Part shown: in pieces, positions 58,201 to 64,000 of the stretch
How positions within the stretch are numbered: position 1 is the stretch's first letter
Layout: each line of letters opens with the position of its first letter
DNA from: Wuchereria bancrofti
Lineage: Eukaryota > Nematoda > Chromadorea > Rhabditida > Onchocercidae
DNA: 64,000 nucleotides
Assembly: GCA_005281725.1 (NCBI GenBank)
Contig: SSBO01000012.1
Coordinates: forward strand, 6,017,177-6,081,176
Reading direction: 5' to 3'
The notes under the pieces: generated by a model
Seen by the model: only the letters and a program-made list of their open reading frames with translations
Databases searched by the model: none
What the model was told of the DNA's origin: nothing
Program-made: the position numbers and the translations under genes

Positions 58201-61200
58201 GTCGTCGATGTGATAAATGTGCTGACGGATTTTTTCAACTAGAAATGCATAATCAGTTTGGATGTCAAGGTAGATGTTTGGTATTGTACTCCTATATCAT
58301 TCCAGCTTTAATTGATAGTAGTTCGAGGAAATTATTGCTAACAACTGAAACAAATATTATCAACGTGTTTACATTTATTTTTTGGAAGTTCATATGATTT
58401 TCAGCTTGTAATTGCGATATTGGTGGTGCGCTGGGGATTGGCTGCGATATGCAAACAGGGGAGTGTCGTTGCAGACCTCGGATTACTGGTCAGAAGTGTG
58501 ACAGGCCAATAGAAAATCATTATTTTCCAACGCTGTGGCACAATAAAGTGAGGATTTCTATAGATCGTTTTCTAGATTAAAATTAGTACTGTTCATCAGA
58601 ATTACTACCATCTTTTCTAGCTGGATAATTACTAGTAATATTTCAAAAGTAGCCTACGATGTTGCTAGTTACACTCTTTAGTTCTTAGTCCAATCATCGA
58701 TTTGCTAATCCAGCAACTTATTCTCAAGCTAACATGAATAGTCCTGATGGTTTTGTTTAAAACTGTGAGATATGTATCAGACGAACTTTGACAGTGTGGA
58801 AATCGCTCCTATGGAACTACAAGTAATTTTATTCATTCTAGTATGAAGCGGAAGACGGCATATCAATGGAACAGAATGCCGTGCGTTTTACCACCGATAA
58901 AAACAAATTCCCAAATTATTCATGGAGAGGATATGCGGTATTTTCACCGATCCAAGAAGACATTTTGTTGGATGTAGCAGTTAACAAAGCCAGTCTTTAT
59001 CGTCTTTTGTTCCACTACATTAATCCAACAGATGTTCAAATTAATACCAGAATTGCGATTATGCCTCTTTTCACGCATACTCAAGGTTGGCTTCTACCAG
59101 AACACCATTTACTTACCTGATAAAGTTATTACTTCTCCTTGCATCATTTTTATTGAAGATGTGGAGCAAAAAACCAGATTGAATCTTCCATCAACGTCTG
59201 AACCAACAACCATAGCCATCAATCCCCAACAGCCATTCGTCTTAAGTCCTGGAAAATGGCGCATTAAGATTTCAACAAAACAACGACTTTTTTTGGTAAC
59301 AGGATATTAGTGTATTATTGAATACATTATTGATAGGATATGCCGATGCTGTCACATGAATTTAGTTCTGCTCCCTACTGAATATGGAAATTTGCGGAAG
59401 AAGATATATCAATGGAACAAATTTCAGGACTACATCGTACTGCTACCCTCAGAATATTATGAAGGAACAGTGTTGAAGGAGCGCATTTTTGAACCTTGTC
59501 AAGCAACTGATTCTCAAAACACAACGTGCCTAGAATTGTTGTATCCACCACTCCCGACTACGTCACGAGCAGATATCATTGAAGGACCTATCACAGAACA
59601 AAATAACAGCAGCACACAACGAGTTGAGGAGGTCGAGTAAAATCATTAACATATATGTAACGATCGTGAGTCTGATAAAATATTACGTGTCCTAACCCCA
59701 AATACTAATAAGGCAGGATGGGAACCTGCCTTATTAGTATTTGTATTAATTATTAGTATTAATATTGTCTTCTTATTAGTATTAATGTTTATTACTATTA
59801 GTATTATTTTCTCCTAACTTCTCCAAATATATTTGTTATTCCTTACAACTAAAGTAACTTGCAGATACTGATAGAGAACTTATTTACAATTACTGATGAA
59901 GCAGCGATTGTGCAAACTAACAACGAAAGTCGTAAAATTCGTATATCTTTAAAGGTTCTAGTAAGATTTCATATTTTAATAAATTTAATCCTTTTATTAA
60001 GTTGACTATCTACTTCATAAATTTTCCAGGTACCAGAAAATAATTATTATATTTTCTTGATGGAATACTACAATGCGAACTCAAAAACAGTTTCATTAAG
60101 TTTGGAAGTGAGGCAGTACGGTCATCTTCTGATGAAGGAGAACATTATCTTTAAGCACTGTCCTTATTCGTCAGTTTTTTTTTTCTTGAACTCCATTAAC
60201 ATAGTTTTTATTATCTTAATAACTTAAGAGCACTGCAGTGACTTGAAGAATCATCCGTAGTCCCATTCTCATTGCATTTCTTCCATTCCAAAGTTGCTTT
60301 GCCCAACTTTCTATCAAAATATCCTGAAAAGAAGCATACCACTCGCTCCAGCCTTTGATTCATACTCTTTGATTTCAGATTATACCGAAAAGCTTTTTGA
60401 TGCTTAAGAACGGAGAAGGTTCTTTTATCTCCTTGTGATTAGACCAGTTTTTTTTTTTTTTTTGCTTTCTTTTTATCATTGTTACAAATAATGATCATTT
60501 GTTGGCTGGTGCAAGCCACAGATGACCATGGTTTGATAAATAAATATTTTAGGACATTTTGTCGCGATATTGTATCATCTGATGCAGGCATTGCATTAAT
60601 GTATTTGAAAGATGAAGGAGATGTGGAAATTACATTAATTATTGGATCAAAACATAAATTTGGTTTAGCTGCAGCTAATCTTATTAAGATGGAAGATTGG
60701 GATATCACCTATCTTCAACAAGTTAGCATATAACTTTTCAACATTATTTTACACCTTTTGAGTACTATAAAAAACTCTTTTTGAAGTTTTTGAAGCATTA
60801 AGCTACCATATTTCACTTAACATATTATAGGTTCCTGTATGTATCCGTAAAAATGGACATTGTGTAAGTCAGTGGTTCCCTCTTGTAGCAAATGGCATTT
60901 TGAATGAAGCTGAGTCACAAATAAATGCTAATAATTCAATCATTGGTGAAAAGTTGCCATTTATTATTGCAAATCCGAAAGAAGTTCAAGTTATAGCGCT
61001 GGATGGAAATATGGTATAATACGTTTGACGCAGTGTCGGGAGTGAAACGTATGTTGTTTGCTTTTAGACTTACAGTTTCTTCATTCTTCCATCCTTATAG
61101 GGTACAGTAGAAGTGTCTGGAGTAGTGCCATCTCATGGCGATTATGTTTTCATTGTACAGTACTTCAATCCTGACAACACGTTGCTAACTGTTGACGTTA

Positions 61201-64000
61201 CGCTCCAAAATGGACATCTTTATCATGGTATGCTTCACTTCCCTAGCTTTTATTTCAGAATTCTTTGGCATCTTTAGCTACCTTGTATTCCTTTTGAATT
61301 TAACTGAAAACATTTGTTCTTCAGAAATGTAGTCGAATATATCACAGTAAAATATCTTTTCGTTTTCAGCAGAGATATCATTTTCCTACTGTCCAAGTGT
61401 TATTGGTTGCCGAGCAGTAATTCGAGACAAGGAACGGCGAGATGTAATACAGTTTTTCGTTGATGATAAGTATACTGCGTCATTTTATTTTAATGAAAAC
61501 CAAAAAGGACCACTGTATATTGTAAGTTTTCCAAGTTTTACTTATTTATGCCCCGAGAATTATTGTTTTTGTTGTATGTTTTTTAAATGGACATGTTCTG
61601 GATGTAAATAGTTTAGCCGTTCTAGAGTTTGCTGAAATTCTCACTTGATGTTGCAGAACAAAGTGAAGTTATGACACTTGTTTTTTTTCCACTTTCCTTA
61701 TTATATATAGTAATACACTTAAAAATATATATATATAAGGTTATGTAGGACTCGATAACATCCCTGCCATTTCATTCATACAGCGATACATTGTTGACCC
61801 CATTGCCTGTCGATATCTCCGCTCAGTATATACAGAAATGCAGTTTGAATAACTTCAAAAATGAGTAAGTACTGCTCGAATTGATCATTAAAGACTTATT
61901 CAGCGAAATTTGAAGCTGGAAGTATTTCACGGAAACAATATCTTCAAAAGTAGTCTTTTTCTTTTTTTTTTTTTCGAGAGTTATAAATCCAGCTAGTTTC
62001 GTTAGTTTAGAACTTATGAAGACAATTTCCAAAGATTAAGTTACAAGAATTCAATGTTAGATGATAATTTCATCATTGCAGTCCGTCAAATGTAAGTGAA
62101 TACTGTCGTCAGAAAGTGTTCTCCTTAACTTCTGAGCACAATATGGCAGCACTTCCATGTGAATGTAATTCTCAAGGCAGTATAAGTTTCGCGTGCGAAG
62201 AATATGGTGGCGAATGTTCTTGCCGTCCGAATATAATAGGACGTCGATGTGATCGTTGCGCATCTGGCTATTATAGTTTCCCAGATTGCATTAGTTCGTT
62301 GTTTCCTTTCTTTTGATCTTTGTTTAGATTAAAGTCTTTGTCTGGAAGTACTCGATTTTAGAATGCAAATGTCCAGATAATCACTTATGTGATGAGAATA
62401 CTGGTCAGTGTTTCTGTCCACCACATGTAGAAGGTAAGCACTGCGACAGCTGCGTACCCTATGCCTTCGGTTATGATCCTCTAATTGGTTGTCAGTTGTG
62501 TGGTTGTCAACAAAATGGCTCAGAAGCTCGGCAACTTCAGTGCGATCCAGACAATGGACAATGTCTGTATGTTATCCTTCGATTAGCCCTGTTATCACTC
62601 TTCAATAGTTTATTTCACAGCTTTGAAAACAAGTATCAGAATAATTCCAAAATATGCATGAGCTGAACTACGTTCATGATAAAGGAAAAACATGTTACAG
62701 CTGCAAAGTCAATGTTGGTGGCAGAAAATGTGACAAATGTTTACCGGGTTTCTATGGTTTTCCACATTGTTACGAATGCGCATGCGAAATAAAAGGTACC
62801 ACCGAAGAAATTTGTGAATCAACCAGTGCTGCTTGTAAGTGTAAGGTAGGTCTTTCGCGCTATTTATATTTTGTTGTATTGTCCATACTGGTTCACTGAG
62901 TTATTTAATAGATATATCTAACAACTGCGTTGTTCCAGAAAAATGTAATTGGTGAGAATTGCGATATTTGTCGTCCTGGTACTTTCGACTTACGTGCATC
63001 AAACTCTGATGGCTGTTCAGAGTGTTTCTGTTTTGGTGCTACCGATCGCTGCCGATCTTCATTTCTTCCCATTACTTTTGTAATATTTCTCAACATTACT
63101 GTGTATAATATAATAATTTGGTTTAAAAAATTTTGTTTCAATAATTTTTGATTTCGTTAAGGTTAATTTTGATGAGGAGGCGTGGAAAGTATATCCAAAT
63201 GAATCTGTATTACATTCGCATGGTAAGATAGTATATGAAGCGAAAATTGATGGTAAAGATGATGTTTATTTTCTGGCTCCAGTACGATCGGGCCACGACT
63301 ACAGCACTTCTTATGGTTTACAAGTAATATTTTTCTGAAAATTTCAATGTCAATTATTTTTTTTTTAGCATTTTGGAAAGCATATTGTTTATATTTTCAG
63401 CTGTCCTTCGTAATATTATCGAATCCACGAGATGGTGAAACCAAAATGAGCTCCGCACCTGATGTTCAGTTGGTTGGGAATAACACAGTTTTGGATTTTT
63501 GGGCACGAGAACAACCAGCTAATCCACGAATACCATTTTATGTTGATATCATACTTTTGCCTGTAAATTTTGGATTCCAAATATCTAATATTTGTGCAAA
63601 GCGCTCTTTTGTTTGTTTTCTCATCCATTCTATAAATCATACAATTTCCTACGTTTAATACGATCTAATCGTAATGATGAGATGGATATTAATTTAGGAA
63701 AATTTCATGGAATCCACAGGGGAACCAACGACTCGTGATACTCTGATGATGGTATTGCACGACTTAGATGAACTTAGGATTAAGGCTTGTTACTATACAA
63801 ATTGCGAATTAGCGTCAATTAGTGAATTACAACTTGAAATAGCTAAAGATGATCAGACCACTAGTGACAGTTACACAGCTTCTTCTGTCGAAATATGCCA
63901 GTGTCCACCGCCTTATACTGGACTTTCTTGTCAGGTACCAAAACTTATTTCTACCTGAAATGTGGATTTTGAATTATAACGAATGCCCAAAATTTCTGCT
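52217..64000 (+). CDS. epi-1: Laminin alpha chain, alpha-3/5 (EPI-1/LanA) type, N-terminal part (3'-truncated by window)
   Basis: Secreted basement-membrane glycoprotein. Signal peptide [20 protein letters not shown] domain exons: 52217-52385, 52554-52657, 52886-53038, 53265-53405, 53527-53622, 53788-53958, 54266-54375. LE (laminin EGF) exons: 54620-54723, 54969-55087, 55203-55293, 56348-56526, 56757-56853, 56979-57116, 57186-57323, 57417-57610, 57742-57820, 57946-58269, 58405-58547. L4b-like globular region: 58842-59085, about 59101-59295, 59428-59631, 59865-59954, 60030-60169, 60553-60721, 60831-61013, 61101-61227, 61370-61521, 61749-61864. More LE: 62082-62293, 62362-62566, 62701-62845, 62939-63079. 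L4 domain: 63162-63323, 63401-63562, 63698-63934. LN motifs: [46 protein letters not shown]. The long run of about ten LE repeats before a divergent globular region is the alpha-5/EPI-1 layout, not LAM-3. One junction (59085 to 59101) breaks frame. Confidence 0.9.
59356..59400. repeat. Decayed duplicate of a laminin exon inside the preceding intron
   Basis: The intron sequence reads [10 protein letters not shown], closely matching the true exon start [13 protein letters not shown] about 75 bases downstream (59428). The shared nucleotide pattern is GTxCTGCTxCCCT..xGAATAT. It has no usable acceptor, so it seems a non-coding partial duplicate. Confidence 0.5.
59699..59743. repeat. Perfect inverted repeat (19-bp arms, 7-base loop) in a laminin intron
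   Basis: CAAATACTAATAAGGCAGG at 59699-59717 is followed, after ATGGGAA, by its exact reverse complement at 59725-59743. The next 70 bases repeat TTATTAGTATT-like units. Confidence 0.95.

Overview
The window reads as an AT-rich nematode nuclear genome, probably clade III (filarial or spirurid). Multi-exon genes have short GT..AG introns with a TTTTCAG/TTTTAG-type acceptor, and several start codons sit a few bases behind an orphan acceptor, as expected for spliced-leader trans-splicing. The proteins are animal-type: plexin, GIT, VPS16, HHAT, SEC61-alpha and laminin alpha. No prokaryotic signal, CRISPR array, rRNA, convincing tRNA or intact transposon was seen. Exons were built by hand, joining splice sites so that reading frame and family motifs agree. 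No homology search was run.

Layout, left to right. 1-3596 (+): C-terminal half of a plexin (RasGAP domain), a semaphorin receptor cut by the window edge. 3597-10371: gene-poor, with a possible small secreted-peptide gene (about 6427-7998), a possible small membrane-protein gene (about 8409-8859) and a frameshifted ORF (about 8898-9114). 10372-11359 (+): LRRC20-like leucine-rich-repeat protein. 12415-12830 (-): possible secreted protein. 12933-17755 (+): Zc3h12a/Regnase-type NYN-domain protein whose catalytic acids look largely replaced. 18493-18932 (-): unidentified Cys-rich/basic gene just downstream of git. 19015-24436 (-): complete GIT-type ArfGAP, 17 exons, 754 residues. 25496-32238 (+): VPS16, start not resolved. 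32960-34285 (+): CAMLG/GET2-like receptor for tail-anchored protein insertion. 35836-36008 (+): orphan exon-like frame. 37351-41568 (+): HHAT-type MBOAT acyltransferase. 43317-46636 (+): complete SEC61-alpha, 473 residues. 46884-47577 (+): compact unidentified 97-residue protein 248 bp behind sec61. 47578-52216: long gene-poor stretch. 52217-end (+): 5' part of a laminin alpha of the alpha-3/5 (EPI-1/LanA) type, 35 exons mapped, running off the right edge.

There is no single pathway, but there are themes. SEC61-alpha and the CAMLG-like protein are both ER insertion machines. HHAT is an ER lumenal acyltransferase. VPS16 works in endolysosomal fusion. Plexin, GIT and laminin act in adhesion and guidance. 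git plus its downstream minus gene, and sec61 plus the 97-residue gene, have operon-like spacing.

I found no clearly new multi-gene system. The best leads are the apparently catalytically impaired NYN protein, the 97-residue gene whose start region is tandemly duplicated, a perfect 19-bp-arm hairpin in a laminin intron, a decayed duplicate of a laminin exon next to a frame discontinuity, and several small secreted-protein candidates.
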